Positions 24,729 to 35,000 of a stretch of 45,586 nt of DNA are shown piece after piece. Where the stretch lies: the NCBI GenBank assembly GCA_949948775.1, contig CATLHC010000013.1, forward strand, positions 1-45,586, written 5' to 3'. The position numbers and the translations under genes were made by a program. Numbering within the stretch: position 1 is the first letter of the stretch; every line of letters begins with the position of its first letter. The stretch is from an uncultured Oscillospiraceae bacterium (GTDB taxonomy: Bacteria > Bacillota > Clostridia > Oscillospirales > Oscillospiraceae). Under the pieces are notes generated by a model that did no database searches, had not been told where the DNA came from, and was given only the letters and a program-made list of their open reading frames with translations.

Positions 24729-24986
24729 TCAGCGCTCCCGGCGGGCCCTGACCCCGCCGTCCACCAGGATAATATCCTCGCCGAACCGTTTGACGGCCGA
24801 CCAGGGGAATACGGAATCCTCCTGTCGTCCCAGCAGGCCGAACAGCCGCGGACGCCCATAGACCACGATGCTCTCAATGGACCCGCGCTCCGGGTCCAGT
24901 TCCACATCGCCTACGAACCCGTACCGGGTGCCGTCGGCGATGTTGATGACTTCCTTATATTGCAGCTGCGCGATGCGGCAGATCAT
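24729..24986 (-). CDS. ylmC: YlmC/YmxH family PRC-barrel sporulation protein
   Basis: An 85-residue PRC-barrel protein: MICRIAQLQYKEVINIADGTRYGFVGDVELD, IESIVVYGRPRLFGLLGRQEDSVFPWSAVKRFGEDIILVD. This matches the YlmC/YmxH family, present in almost all endospore formers but of unknown biochemical role. It lies between rpsB (same strand) and divergent pyrH. GGAGGG precedes the ATG. Confidence 0.88.
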   Translation of the reverse strand: MICRIAQLQYKEVINIADGTRYGFVGDVELDPERGSIESIVVYGRPRLFGLLGRQEDSVFPWSAVKRFGEDIILVDGGVRARRER

Positions 24987-25112
24987 AGTATACCCTCCTT
25001 TTTCCTATTCCATAATAAAAACATATGTGGATGGGAGAACCTTCATCCATCTAAAAGGAAAAATACACGGAACATTTTCATTTAGCCCCTAGGCAAAAGG
25101 AAGGTTTTCCAG

Positions 25113-25118
25113 TATAAT
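25113..25118 (+). promoter_or_regulatory. -10 element likely driving pyrH-frr
   Basis: A perfect TATAAT lies 47 bp before the pyrH start. No -35 is recognisable 16-18 bp upstream (sequence there is TAGGCA), so an activator or another sigma factor may be needed, or the match is chance. Confidence 0.35.
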
Positions 25119-25165
25119 ACTGCTATGAGTACAATTTGATTCTGGGATCAGGAGAGGATGAGAGT

Positions 25166-25903
25166 ATGAGTGGGTTGAAATACAAACGTGTGCTGCTGAA
25201 GGTCAGCGGCGAGGCATTGGGCGGTGAGGCCGGCAGGGGCTTGGATTTTGATGTGATTGAAAAAGTGTGCGATGTGGTGGCCCGCTGCGCCGATGAAGGA
25301 GTTCAGGTGGGCATCGTGGTGGGCGGCGGCAATTTCTGGCGCGGCCTGAAGGACGGCAAGGGCATGCATGAGCGGGTCCGGGCGGACCATATGGGTATGC
25401 TGGCTACCGCCATCAACTGCCTGGCGCTGGCCGATGTACTGGAGCGCATGGGCGTAGACGTGCGGGTGCAGACCGCCATCGAGATGAGGGCTATGGCCGA
25501 GCCATATGTCCGCTCCAAGGCGATCCGGCATCTGCAGAAGGGAAGGGTGGTCATCTTTGGGTGCGGCACCGGCAGTCCCTTCTTTTCCACCGATACGGCG
25601 GCGGTGCTCCGTGCGGCGGAGATCAATGCGGACATCATTCTGCTGGCAAAAAATGTAGACGGCGTATACAGCGCCGACCCGCTGAAGGACCCGGGAGCGG
25701 TGAAGTACGACAGCATTACCTATGACGACGTGCTGGCCCGGCATTTGGGGGTGATGGACTCCACCGCCACATCCTTGTGCATGGACAACAATATCCCCAT
25801 CATCCTCTTTGCGTTGAAAGACCCGGAAAACATCCTCCGTGTGGTACACGGGGAGAAAATAGGCACGATAGTAAAGGACATAGGAGGAAAGGATCATGAC
25901 TGA
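25166..25903 (+). CDS. pyrH: UMP kinase
   Basis: A 245-residue amino-acid-kinase-fold enzyme phosphorylating UMP to UDP. It has [63 protein letters not shown] and [18 protein letters not shown]. The start is ATG at 25166 with AGGAGAGG 8 bp upstream; ten further in-frame codons upstream are not used. It overlaps frr by 8 bp. It heads the long plus-strand run to polC. Confidence 0.97.
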   Translation: MSGLKYKRVLLKVSGEALGGEAGRGLDFDVIEKVCDVVARCADEGVQVGIVVGGGNFWRGLKDGKGMHERVRADHMGMLATAINCLALADVLERMGVDVRVQTAIEMRAMAEPYVRSKAIRHLQKGRVVIFGCGTGSPFFSTDTAAVLRAAEINADIILLAKNVDGVYSADPLKDPGAVKYDSITYDDVLARHLGVMDSTATSLCMDNNIPIILFALKDPENILRVVHGEKIGTIVKDIGGKDHD

Positions 25904-26450
25904 TTTCTGCAAGACTTACGACGAGAAAATGGGTAAGACCATCGAGGTAGTGAAGAGCGACTTTGCCAGTGTCCGGGCGGGCCGAGCCAACGCCGGTGTG
26001 CTGGACCGCATCCAGGTGGAATACTACGGCACTCCCACGCCCATCCAGCAGGTGGCCAGTATCTCCACGCCTGACCCGCGCACCCTCCAGATTCAGCCTT
26101 GGGACTCCAGCCTGCTCAAAGCGATTGAGAAAGCCATCCAGACTTCTGATCTGGGCATCAACCCCCAGAACGATGGCCGAGTCATCCGCCTGGCCTTCCC
26201 GCAGCTTACCGAGGAGCGCCGCGTGGAACTGACCAAGCAGGTGCGCAAGTACGGGGAGAACGGGAAGGTGGCCATCCGCAACATCCGCCGGGACGCTATG
26301 GATACCCTGAAGGCCCAGGAGAAGAAGTCGGAAATCACTGAGGATGACCGCAAGCAGAGCGAAAAGGAACTGCAGGAGCTGACGGATAAGCGCTGCAAGG
26401 AGATTGACACCCTCACCGCCGCGAAGGAAAAGGAACTGATGGCGGTCTGA
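25896..26450 (+). CDS. frr: Ribosome recycling factor
   Basis: A 184-residue RRF with [67 protein letters not shown] and the C-terminal helix [13 protein letters not shown] segment. With EF-G it splits post-termination ribosomes. It overlaps pyrH by 8 bp, as in most Firmicutes. Confidence 0.97.
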   Translation: MTDFCKTYDEKMGKTIEVVKSDFASVRAGRANAGVLDRIQVEYYGTPTPIQQVASISTPDPRTLQIQPWDSSLLKAIEKAIQTSDLGINPQNDGRVIRLAFPQLTEERRVELTKQVRKYGENGKVAIRNIRRDAMDTLKAQEKKSEITEDDRKQSEKELQELTDKRCKEIDTLTAAKEKELMAV

Positions 26451-26464
26451 TCTGAGCGCTTTGC

Positions 26465-26496
26465 GCATACAAGGGGGGCGCGCCCCCCTTGTATGC
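26465..26496. repeat. Perfect 32-bp GC-rich palindrome after frr
   Basis: Bases 26465-26480 and 26481-26496 are exact reverse complements, centred on GCGC with six-G and six-C runs. No T-run follows closely on plus (CTGTCCAGGTATTTT). It may act as a leaky terminator or mRNA-stabilising hairpin between frr and uppS, or be a cruciform or protein site. Confidence 0.7.
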
Positions 26497-26561
26497 TGTC
26501 CAGGTATTTTAGACGCGGTTCTTTTTTGTCTACCCTATCAATAAGGTTAGGATGAGTGTGT

Positions 26562-27308
26562 ATGGCATTTTTTCGCCGGCAAGGGGCTGAGGCACCCAAA
26601 GTGGACTTGGAGCGTCTGCCTCGTCACGTAGCCATCATCATGGACGGCAACGGCCGTTGGGCCAAGAGCCGCGGTCTGCCCAGAAAGGCCGGCCATGCCG
26701 CCGGAGCGGAGACCTTCCGAACCATTGCCACGTTTGCCAAAGAGTTGGGCTTGGACTATCTGACGGTGTATGCCTTCTCTACGGAGAACTGGAAGCGGCC
26801 TGCCGACGAGGTCACCTCCATCATGAACCTGCTGGAAAAATATCTTCACGAGGCCATTGAGACCATGGCGAAGGATAAGGTGAAGATGGCTTTTTTTGGC
26901 GACCTGTCCCCGCTGGCACCCCATCTCCGGGCCCTGTGCCGGGAGACGGAGGAGATCTCCAAGGGCTATGACGGCTGCCAGGTGAATATCTGCTTGAATT
27001 ACGGCGGACGGGATGAGCTGGTGCGGGCGGCCAAAGCCTTTGCTTTGGACTGCGTAGAGGGGCGGGCGGACCCGGGCCATCTCACGGAGGAGGCCTTCGG
27101 CAGTTACCTCTACTCCGCCGGGGTGCCCGATCCGGACCTCATCATTCGGCCCAGCGGGGAGGTACGGTTGTCCAATTTCCTGCTGTGGCAGGCGGCTTAT
27201 GCGGAATTTTATGTGACCGATGTGCTTTGGCCGGATTTCAGCAAGGATGATTTCCTGCGTGCCCTGGCGGCCTATCAGCACCGCTCCCGGCGGTATGGAG
27301 GTGTGTGA
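26562..27308 (+). CDS. uppS: Isoprenyl (undecaprenyl diphosphate) synthase
   Basis: A 248-residue cis-prenyltransferase making the C55 carrier lipid for wall polymers. It has HVAIIMDGNGRWAKSRGLPRKAGH with the catalytic Asp, YLTVYAFSTENWKRP, and the C-terminal DLIIRPSGEVRLSNFLLWQAAYAEFYVTDVLWPDF. The ATG at 26562 is used with TTAGG about 10 bp upstream; GTG two codons earlier is possible. cdsA follows after 1 bp. Confidence 0.96.
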   Translation: MAFFRRQGAEAPKVDLERLPRHVAIIMDGNGRWAKSRGLPRKAGHAAGAETFRTIATFAKELGLDYLTVYAFSTENWKRPADEVTSIMNLLEKYLHEAIETMAKDKVKMAFFGDLSPLAPHLRALCRETEEISKGYDGCQVNICLNYGGRDELVRAAKAFALDCVEGRADPGHLTEEAFGSYLYSAGVPDPDLIIRPSGEVRLSNFLLWQAAYAEFYVTDVLWPDFSKDDFLRALAAYQHRSRRYGGV

Positions 27309-27309
27309 C

Positions 27310-28134
27310 ATGGCGAAACGGATCATTGTGGCGTGCATTTTTGTGCCCATCATGCTTTGGATCATGCTGGTGCCGCCTCCGCTGGCTTGGACGGCGTTGG
27401 TCTGCTTTATTTCGGCTATGGCCGCCTTTGAGCTGCTCCGGGCGGTGGGGGAGGGTAAGATCACGTTGCCAATGCGGGCGGCCACCATTCTGTCCGCCGC
27501 CCTGCTTCCTTTTGGGAGCTGGGCTGGGCTGGGTACCGCCTACGTGAATCTGTTGTCCTTTGTGGTGATGGCGGTGTGCTTCTGGTGTGCCATCCGGGCC
27601 TACGATGAGGATGGCGTGAAGATAGGTTTTTCCCATGTGCTTGCCACGCTGTTTGCCGGCGTCATCATCCCGCTGGCCTTGTCCGCCCTGGTGGAGCTGC
27701 GGCGGATGGACCGCGGGAAATATCTGGTGTTGCTGGCGGTACTACTCACCTTTGCCACCGACGCGGGGGCCTATTTTGCGGGCGTGACGCTGGGCAAACA
27801 TAAGGGCATCACCAAAGTCAGCCCCAACAAGAGTGTGGAGGGATATATCGGCGGTTTTGTCACGGGCATGGTATTTGCTATTCTCTACGGTGTCGTGGCC
27901 AGCAAAATCGCGGGGGACAGCGTGAATCTGCTGCCCTTGGCCCTGTGCGGGCTGTTTGGAGCGGTGGCCACCGAGGTGGGCGATCTGGCGTTTTCCTTTA
28001 TCAAGCGGCAGTACGGTGTAAAGGATTATGGCCACCTTCTGCCCGGCCATGGCGGGATGCTGGACCGGTTTGACAGCATGATGTTCTGCGGGCCGGTGGT
28101 GTTGTTCATTGTGCAGTGCCTGCCGGTGTTTTAA
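27310..28134 (+). CDS. cdsA: Phosphatidate cytidylyltransferase
   Basis: A 274-residue, multi-helix membrane enzyme making CDP-diacylglycerol for phospholipids. The family signature near the C terminus is present: TEVGDLAFSFIKRQYGVKDYGHLLPGHGGMLDRFDSMMF, spread over two helices; TDAGAYFAGVTLGKHK also fits. Ribosome binding site GGAGGTG lies in the end of uppS. The much longer upstream frame overlaps uppS and is not used. Confidence 0.96.
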   Translation: MAKRIIVACIFVPIMLWIMLVPPPLAWTALVCFISAMAAFELLRAVGEGKITLPMRAATILSAALLPFGSWAGLGTAYVNLLSFVVMAVCFWCAIRAYDEDGVKIGFSHVLATLFAGVIIPLALSALVELRRMDRGKYLVLLAVLLTFATDAGAYFAGVTLGKHKGITKVSPNKSVEGYIGGFVTGMVFAILYGVVASKIAGDSVNLLPLALCGLFGAVATEVGDLAFSFIKRQYGVKDYGHLLPGHGGMLDRFDSMMFCGPVVLFIVQCLPVF

Positions 28135-28146
28135 AGAGGTAAGAGT

Positions 28147-29295
28147 ATGAAGAGAACGCTTTCCATTTTGGGCTCCAGTGGGTCCATTGGGCGGCAGACG
28201 CTGAAGGTTGCCGAGGTCTGCGGACACAAAGTCGCCGCGATCACGGTGAATCGCAGCGTGGAGCTGGCCGAGGCCCAGTCCAGGCGCTTTCAGCCAAAGC
28301 TGGCGGTGGCGGTGGATGAGGCCGCCGCCGCCGATCTGCGTACGAGATTGGCGGATACCGAGGTCAAGGTGCTGTCCGGCCAGGAGGGACTGCTGGAGGC
28401 CGCGGCCATGCCCGAGGCGGATACGGTGGTCACCGCCATTGTGGGGGTGGCGGGACTGCGGCCCACCCTGGCCGCCATTGACGCGGGTAAACGCATTGCC
28501 CTGGCGAACAAAGAGACTTTGGTGTGCGCCGGAGAGTTGGTGATGGCAAGGGCGGAGGAAAAGGGAGCCGAGATTGTCCCGGTGGACTCGGAGCACTCCG
28601 CCATTTTCCAATGCCTCCAGGGATGTAAAAACAGGGGAGAGGTGCGACGGCTCATTATCACAGCCTCGGGCGGGCCATTCTACGGAAAGAACTGTAAGGA
28701 ACTTTCCCTTGTCACCAAAGAGCAGGCATTGAAGCACCCCAATTGGAGCATGGGAGCCAAGATCACCATCGATTCGGCTACCTTGATGAACAAGGGGCTG
28801 GAGTTTATTGAGGCCATGCGCCTTTATGATATGCCGCCGGAGCGCATTCAGATCGTGGTTCATCGGGAGAGCATTGTCCATTCTCTAGTGGAATTTGAGG
28901 ACGGCGCCATTTTAGCGCAGCTGGGCAGCGCGGATATGTGTTTGCCCATCCAGTACGCCCTCACATGGCCGGAACGGGTCTCTGGACCTGCAAAGCCCCT
29001 GGACCTGCTATCCTGTCCGCCGTTGACATTCCAGAAACCCGATCTGGACACCTTCCGCTGCCTGAGCCTGGCGCTGGAGTGCGCGGAGAAGGGTGGCACG
29101 TCTACCGCCGTCCTCAACGGGGCCAACGAGGCGGCGGTGGGGCTGTTTTTGGCGGACAAGATCGGCTTTCTAGATATCGCCCGGCTGGTGGAGACCGCGC
29201 TGGACCGGGTGCCGTTCCAGTCCAATCCTGGGCTGAACAATATTTTTGAGGCTGACCGCGCCGCCCGTGAGGCGGTTTATCAATCTGCGAGGTGA
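28147..29295 (+). CDS. dxr: 1-deoxy-D-xylulose 5-phosphate reductoisomerase
   Basis: A 382-residue NADPH enzyme, second step of the MEP isoprenoid pathway. It has NADPH loop LGSSGSIGRQTL (residues 7-18), ALANKETLVCAGE, PVDSEHSAIFQCLQG, ITASGGPF, HPNWSMGAKITIDSATLMNKGLE and VNGxNEA-like LNGANEAAVG. Normal length. It lies between cdsA and rseP, the conserved clostridial order. Confidence 0.97.
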   Translation: MKRTLSILGSSGSIGRQTLKVAEVCGHKVAAITVNRSVELAEAQSRRFQPKLAVAVDEAAAADLRTRLADTEVKVLSGQEGLLEAAAMPEADTVVTAIVGVAGLRPTLAAIDAGKRIALANKETLVCAGELVMARAEEKGAEIVPVDSEHSAIFQCLQGCKNRGEVRRLIITASGGPFYGKNCKELSLVTKEQALKHPNWSMGAKITIDSATLMNKGLEFIEAMRLYDMPPERIQIVVHRESIVHSLVEFEDGAILAQLGSADMCLPIQYALTWPERVSGPAKPLDLLSCPPLTFQKPDLDTFRCLSLALECAEKGGTSTAVLNGANEAAVGLFLADKIGFLDIARLVETALDRVPFQSNPGLNNIFEADRAAREAVYQSAR

Positions 29296-29301
29296 CTCAT
29301 T

Positions 29302-30372
29302 TTGGCGAGATTCCTGTATATCCTGTTGGTCATTGTGCTGTTCGGCGTTTTAATTGCCATCCACGAGTTCGGCCACTTCATCACCGCCAAGCTGCTGGGG
29401 GTGAAAGTGAACGAATTTGCCATCGGTATGGGCCCCGCGCTGTGGTCAAGGCAGAGGGGAGAGACCCTTTACGCCCTGCGGGCCTTTCCCATTGGCGGCT
29501 ACTGCGCCATGGAGGGGGAGGACGAGGACACCGGCGACCCCAGGGCCTTCTCCCGGCAGGCGGGATGGAAAAAGATCGTGATCTTGTGCGCCGGGTCCTT
29601 TATGAACTTCCTGTTGGGGCTGGTCATCGCGGTGGCGCTGTTTTTGAGCGTCTCCCAGACGAGGGCCCCGGTCATCACCCAGTTTGCCGGCGGCTTCCAG
29701 CACCAGGGGGCGGACGGCCTCATGGTGGGCGACCGCATTGTGGAGGTGGACGGCCACGGGATCTGGGTATACGGCGATGTGCAAAATTACCTGGCCCGAA
29801 ACGACGGCCAGGGGGTAGACCTGGTGGTGGAGCGGGACGGAGAACGGTTGGTCTTAGACGGTTTCCCTATGGGCCGCTATGATTATGAGTTCGAGGGGAA
29901 TACGTATCACGGCTTTGGACTGATTTTCGGTGGCTTAGAGGAGCTTACGGTGCTGGAACGGATCAGATACGGCGCGGTGCAGTCGGTGGACTTTGTGCGG
30001 ATCGTGTGGATGAGCCTGGGCGACCTGGTGACAGGAAGGGTGCCGGTGTCCGAGCTGTCCGGCGTCATCGGCGTGGTGGATGTGGTGTCCGAGGAGGGCG
30101 CCAAGTCGGATAACGCCGCCGAGGGCATCTTCAACGTGTTCAGCTTCATGTCCCTCATCGCCGTCAACCTGGCGGTGATGAACCTGCTGCCCATCCCGGC
30201 GCTGGATGGCGGGCGGATCTTCTTTGTGCTGCTCAACGGCGTCATCTATGCGGTGGCCCGCAGGCGCATTCCGGAGAAGTACGAGGGCTATGTCCATGCC
30301 GGGGCCTTCGTGGTGCTGCTGGCGCTGATGGCGGTGGTGGCCCTCCACGACGTCTGGAATATCTTTGTTTAG
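29302..30372 (+). CDS. rseP: RIP metalloprotease RseP (site-2 protease)
   Basis: A 356-residue intramembrane zinc protease: HEFGH in the first transmembrane helix (about 21-25), one PDZ domain (about 120-190, [33 protein letters not shown]), and the second active-site motif [13 protein letters not shown] with the third zinc ligand Asp. It cleaves membrane-embedded substrates such as anti-sigma factors after a first cut. The start is TTG at 29302 with GAGGTGA upstream. It could act on the anti-sigma protein encoded at 13813, but nothing here shows that. Confidence 0.95.
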   Translation: MARFLYILLVIVLFGVLIAIHEFGHFITAKLLGVKVNEFAIGMGPALWSRQRGETLYALRAFPIGGYCAMEGEDEDTGDPRAFSRQAGWKKIVILCAGSFMNFLLGLVIAVALFLSVSQTRAPVITQFAGGFQHQGADGLMVGDRIVEVDGHGIWVYGDVQNYLARNDGQGVDLVVERDGERLVLDGFPMGRYDYEFEGNTYHGFGLIFGGLEELTVLERIRYGAVQSVDFVRIVWMSLGDLVTGRVPVSELSGVIGVVDVVSEEGAKSDNAAEGIFNVFSFMSLIAVNLAVMNLLPIPALDGGRIFFVLLNGVIYAVARRRIPEKYEGYVHAGAFVVLLALMAVVALHDVWNIFV

Positions 30373-30385
30373 AAAGGTGCTTGCC

Positions 30386-31423
30386 ATGACCAGAACGATC
30401 AAAGTAGGCGGCGTCCCCGTGGGTGGGGGCGCCCCTGTTTCCATTCAATCCATGACCAATACTCCCACCCACGACGTGGAGGCCACCCTGTCCCAGATCC
30501 GGGCGCTGGCGGCGGCGGGGTGCGACATCGTCCGGGTGGCGGTGCCCGATATGGCGGCGGCAAAAGCCATCGGGGCTCTGAAGGCGGGCAGCCCGGTGCC
30601 CCTGGTGGCGGACATCCACTTTGACTACCGCCTGGCCCTGGAGGCGGCGGAGCAGGGAATCGACAAGATCCGCATCAACCCGGGAAATATTGGGGCTCCG
30701 GACCGGGTGGAGGCGGTGGCCAAAGCCTGTAAGGAGCGGGGGATCCCCATCCGGGTGGGGGTGAACGGCGGCTCACTGGAAAAGGAACTGCTGGCCAAGT
30801 ACGGCGGCCCTACCCCGGAGGCCATGGTGGACAGCGCCCTGGGCCACATCAAGCTGCTGGAGCGGTACGGCTTTGAGGATATCTGCGTGTCCTTGAAGGC
30901 GTCCTCCGTGCCCGCCACCATGAACGCCTACCGGCTCATGGCCCAGCAGTATGACTACCCCCTGCATTTGGGCGTCACTGAGGCGGGCACCCGGGAGATG
31001 GGGGAGCTGAAGGCGGCGGCGGGCATCGGCGGGCTGCTGGCTTTGGGCATTGGGGACACTCTGCGGGTGTCCCTCACCGCCGACCCGGTGGAGGAGGTCT
31101 ACGCCGCCCGGCGGATTTTGAAGGCCATCGGCCTGCGCCGAGAGGGCCCGGAGCTTATCTCCTGTCCCACCTGCGGGCGGACTCAGATCGACCTCATCCC
31201 CATGGCACAGCGGGTGGAGGAGCTTTTGAAGGGCGTGGACAAGCCCATCACGGTGGCGGTGATGGGCTGCGTGGTCAACGGGCCCGGCGAGGCCCGCCAC
31301 GCCGACGTGGGACTGGCCGGGGGCCGGGGCGAGGGCGTGCTGTTCAAGCACGGAGAAATTGTGGCCAAGGTGCCCGAGAAAGAGCTGGTGACGGGGCTGA
31401 TGAAGCTGATTGAGGACCTGTAA
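30386..31423 (+). CDS. ispG: 4-hydroxy-3-methylbut-2-enyl diphosphate synthase IspG
   Basis: A 345-residue [4Fe-4S] enzyme of the MEP pathway. The N-terminal TIM barrel has [42 protein letters not shown] and [10 protein letters not shown]; the C-terminal cluster domain has [14 protein letters not shown] and [21 protein letters not shown]. The ATG at 30386 is chosen with AAGGTG upstream; the longer frame from 30365 overlaps the rseP stop. Follows rseP as is usual. Confidence 0.97.
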   Translation: MTRTIKVGGVPVGGGAPVSIQSMTNTPTHDVEATLSQIRALAAAGCDIVRVAVPDMAAAKAIGALKAGSPVPLVADIHFDYRLALEAAEQGIDKIRINPGNIGAPDRVEAVAKACKERGIPIRVGVNGGSLEKELLAKYGGPTPEAMVDSALGHIKLLERYGFEDICVSLKASSVPATMNAYRLMAQQYDYPLHLGVTEAGTREMGELKAAAGIGGLLALGIGDTLRVSLTADPVEEVYAARRILKAIGLRREGPELISCPTCGRTQIDLIPMAQRVEELLKGVDKPITVAVMGCVVNGPGEARHADVGLAGGRGEGVLFKHGEIVAKVPEKELVTGLMKLIEDL

Positions 31424-31434
31424 AGGAGAATACC

Positions 31435-31986
31435 ATGACACATGTAGGGACACAGTACATAGAGACGGACCGGCTGATCCTGCGCCGGTTTGAGCGGTCC
31501 GACGCCCCGGCCATGTTTGACAACTGGGCCAATGACGACGAGGTGACAAAATATCTGACCTGGCCCACCCACACGGACGTGTCGGTGACGGAGGGCATAT
31601 TGGGAGAGTGGGTGCCCCAGTACGAGGACGATACCTTTTATAACTGGGCCATTGTGCTCAAGGACAACGGCCCGGAGCCCGTGGGGAACATCAGCGTGGT
31701 GCGCTGGGAAAAGGACGGCCAAGTCCCCGTCGTGGGCTACTGTCTGGGGCGGCGCTGGTGGCGCCAGGGCATCATGACCGAGGCCCTGGGCGCAGTCATC
31801 GCATTTTTGTTCGAGTAAGTGGGTGTGGGACGGATCGAGACCTATCATGATCCCAACAACCCCCATTCCGGCGGCGTCATGCGCAAGTGCGGAATGGCGT
31901 TTGAAGGAATCCGAGAAAAATCAGACCGGAACAACCAGGGCGTGTGCGACGCCGCCCACTACTCCATTGAGCGGGCCAACAGGTAG
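31435..31986 (+). pseudogene. GNAT N-acetyltransferase split by one in-frame TAA
   Basis: The frame from ATG 31435 encodes a RimJ/RimL-like GNAT domain (YIETDRLILRRFERSDAPAMFDNWANDDEVTKYLTW over its start, then VVGYCLGRRWWRQGIMTEAL). It stops at TAA 31816-31818 just after AFLFE. Reading on in the same frame gives VGVGRIETYHDPNNPHSG, then VMRKCGMAFEGIREK and a stop at 31984-31986. That is the missing last part of the same fold. A single GAA-to-TAA change explains it. The upstream part alone (127 residues) lacks the last strands. Could be a real inactivation, a sequencing error, or readthrough. It lies between ispG and polC. Confidence 0.85.
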
Positions 31987-32002
31987 ATAAGGAGCGAGAT
32001 CG

Positions 32003-35000
32003 ATGACATCTGGACTGCCCACATTTCAACAGACCTTTGCCAACTGTCCCTTCCCGGAAGGGGTTTTGGCCGTTTTGGGGAGCTACCCCGTTCAGGTTCG
32101 GGTGCTCAAAGCCCGGCGGGCCATGGAGGTGGTGGCTAAGGGCGCCGCTGTTTCCCAGGAAGTTTTAGCGCAGGCGTCAGATGTGCTGAAGCGGGCTTTT
32201 GGACTCAGCGCTGCTACGGTGGAGATTGACACACCGCAGCCTGCTGTGCATGAGAAGAAGTCTGCGCAGGAAAAAGAAGCGGTCTTCAGCAATCCCCCAC
32301 CGAAGGAGAAGGAAACACTGAAATCCGCAGCGGAAAAACCAGCTGATCTGCCAAAATCCCAAAACTCACCCAAAAATGAACCTCAGAATCTGGAAGCCCA
32401 GATGAAGGCCATACGCCGAAAGCTGATGCAGAAAAACGCCTCTGTACACGGTGCTCCAACCGAAAAAAAGAAACGGGGAAAGTCTATTTATGGCAGTATT
32501 GGCGGAAGGAAGAATCCTACTCCCATCGGAGATCTGACGCTGGATATGGGCAGTGTGCTGGTAGAGGGCGAGGTATTTAATATCGAACATCGGGAATTGC
32601 CCCGCCGTAAAGCCTGGGTGGTGTGCTTTGATATTACAGACCTGACAGGTTCTATCCGGGTTACTCGGTTCCTAGAGGGAGAAGAGGCAAAGCCCATTAT
32701 CGACCAGGTGCAGATGAGCCAGCGGCTTCAAATCCAGGGCCGGCTGACCTTGGGACGTTTCGACAACAATGATTTGGTGCTGGAGCCCTATGGAATTGGG
32801 CAGGTTCCAAAGCCGGAAGGACGGAAAGATACTGCTCCGGAAAAACGGGTGGAGCTGCACCTACATACCAAAATGTCTATGATGGACGCACTGTGCGATG
32901 CCAAAGCGGCGGTGAAACGGGCCATTGAGTGGGGGCACCCCGCCATCGCTATCACCGACCACGGAGTGGTGCAGTCTTTCCCGGACGCCTACAGCGCCTC
33001 CGGTCGGGGGGAGAAGATCAAAGTGCTGTACGGCGTGGAGGCATATTACCAAAATGACGTGGATGAGCAGGCGGCAGTCCATGGACCGGGGGATATGCCT
33101 TTAGATGGGGAATTTGTGGCCTTTGACCTGGAGACCACCGGTCTGGACGCACGAGGCGATGCCATCATCGAGATCGGCGCGGTGCGTATCCGAGATGGGA
33201 AGGTGGTGGACAAGTTTGCCTCCTTTGCCCAGCCGGGTCAGCCGCTGAGCGCAAAAACCGTGTCTCTTACCGGAATCACGGACGAGATGCTGGAGGGAGC
33301 GCCTACTCCGGAGGATGCGGTGGACGCATTTCTGGATTGGGCGGGAGACGCGCCCCTGTGCGCCCATAACGCGGCTTTCGATACCGGATTTATCCGGGAA
33401 TACTGCTTTCGTTCGGGACGCCATTTTGACCCACTGTATTTTGACACGCTGATTTTGGCCCAATATCTGTGTCCTAAACTGCCCAATCATAAGCTGGATA
33501 CCGTGGCAAATTCCCTGGGTCTGCCTCCATTTCAGCACCATCGGGCCTATGATGACGCCGAAACCTGCGGGCTGATTCTGGCGGCGCTGATTCCCATACT
33601 GAAGGAACGGGGTGTGGAGCGGGCCGCCGCCATCAACGCGGCCTTCGCAGGGCAGAAACGGGGCGGAAGGGGAAGACGTTCCGCTTATCATCTGATTATC
33701 CTGGCAAAAAACCAGATTGGTCTGCGTAATCTTTACAAATTGGTGTCCAAGGCCCATTTAGAGCATTTCAACCGTTTTCCCATTACGCCAAAGTCCCTCA
33801 TTGACGAGAACCGGGAGGGACTGATTATTGGCTCCGCCTGCGAGGCGGGAGAGCTGTTCCAGGCGGTGGCCAGCGGCAGGGAGGACCGGGAGCTGGAGCG
33901 CATCGCGGCTTGGTATGACTATTTGGAGATTCAGCCGCTGTCCAACAACGCCTATATGCTCCAGCCGGACAAAAGCGGAAAACGCATTGCCCGGGACATG
34001 GAGGACCTCAGGGCCTTTAACCGCCGGGTGGTGGCCCTGGGTGAGCGACTGGGCAAGCCGGTGTGCGCTACGGGGGACGTCCATTTTATGGAGCCTGAGG
34101 ACGAGGTCTACCGGCATGTGCTGCTGGCGGCGAAGGAGTTTGAGGACGCAGACAAACCCAACCCGTTATACTTCCGTACCACCGACGAGATGCTGGATGA
34201 ATTTTCCTATCTGGGCAGGGAGAAGGCCCATGAGGTTGTGATCGACAACCCAAAGCTGGTTGCGGATTGGTGTGACAACGTGCGGCCGCTGCCCGATGGG
34301 CTGTTTGCGCCAAAACTGGAGAATTCCGACGGAGAATTGAAAGATTTGGTGTGGGGGAAAGCCCATCGTCTTTACGGAGATGAGCCGCCCCAAATTGTGG
34401 TGGACCGCATCAATGCAGAGTTGGTGGACATTATCCGCTGTAAATACGACGTCATTTATATGTCCGCTCAAAAGCTGGTTCAGAATTCTTTGGAGAACGG
34501 CTACCTGGTGGGTTCCCGCGGATCGGTTGGATCGTCCTTGGTGGCGTTTATGTCGGGCATCACGGAGGTCAACTCTCTGCCCGCTCACTACCGCTGTCCC
34601 AACTGTAAGCATGCCGACTTTGATTACGCCAGGGACTCCGCTCATCCCTACGGCTGCGGGGCGGACATGCCGGATATGAAGTGTCCAGTCTGCGGTGCGG
34701 ACTACGAGAAGGACGGCTTTAACATTCCCTTTGAGACATTTTTGGGCTTTGGTGGTGATAAAGTGCCCGACATCGACCTGAATTTCTCCGGTGAGTATCA
34801 GGCCAACGCCCACAAATATACCTTTGAGCTGTTTGGGAAGGAGCATGTGTTCCGGGCGGGTACCATTGGCACCGTGGCGGAAAAAACCGCCATCGGCTAT
34901 GCTAAAAAGTACTTGGAGCTGGTAGGACGGCCGGACGCGCCCTTTGCCGAGGTGCTGCGGCTGGCCAAGGGATGCGAGGGAGTCAAGCGCACCACCGGCC

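Noticed and set aside
27742..28881. Long minus-strand open frame opposite cdsA and dxr
   Set aside because: Same reason: antisense of strongly conserved genes, His/Gly-rich, no ribosome binding site or domain.
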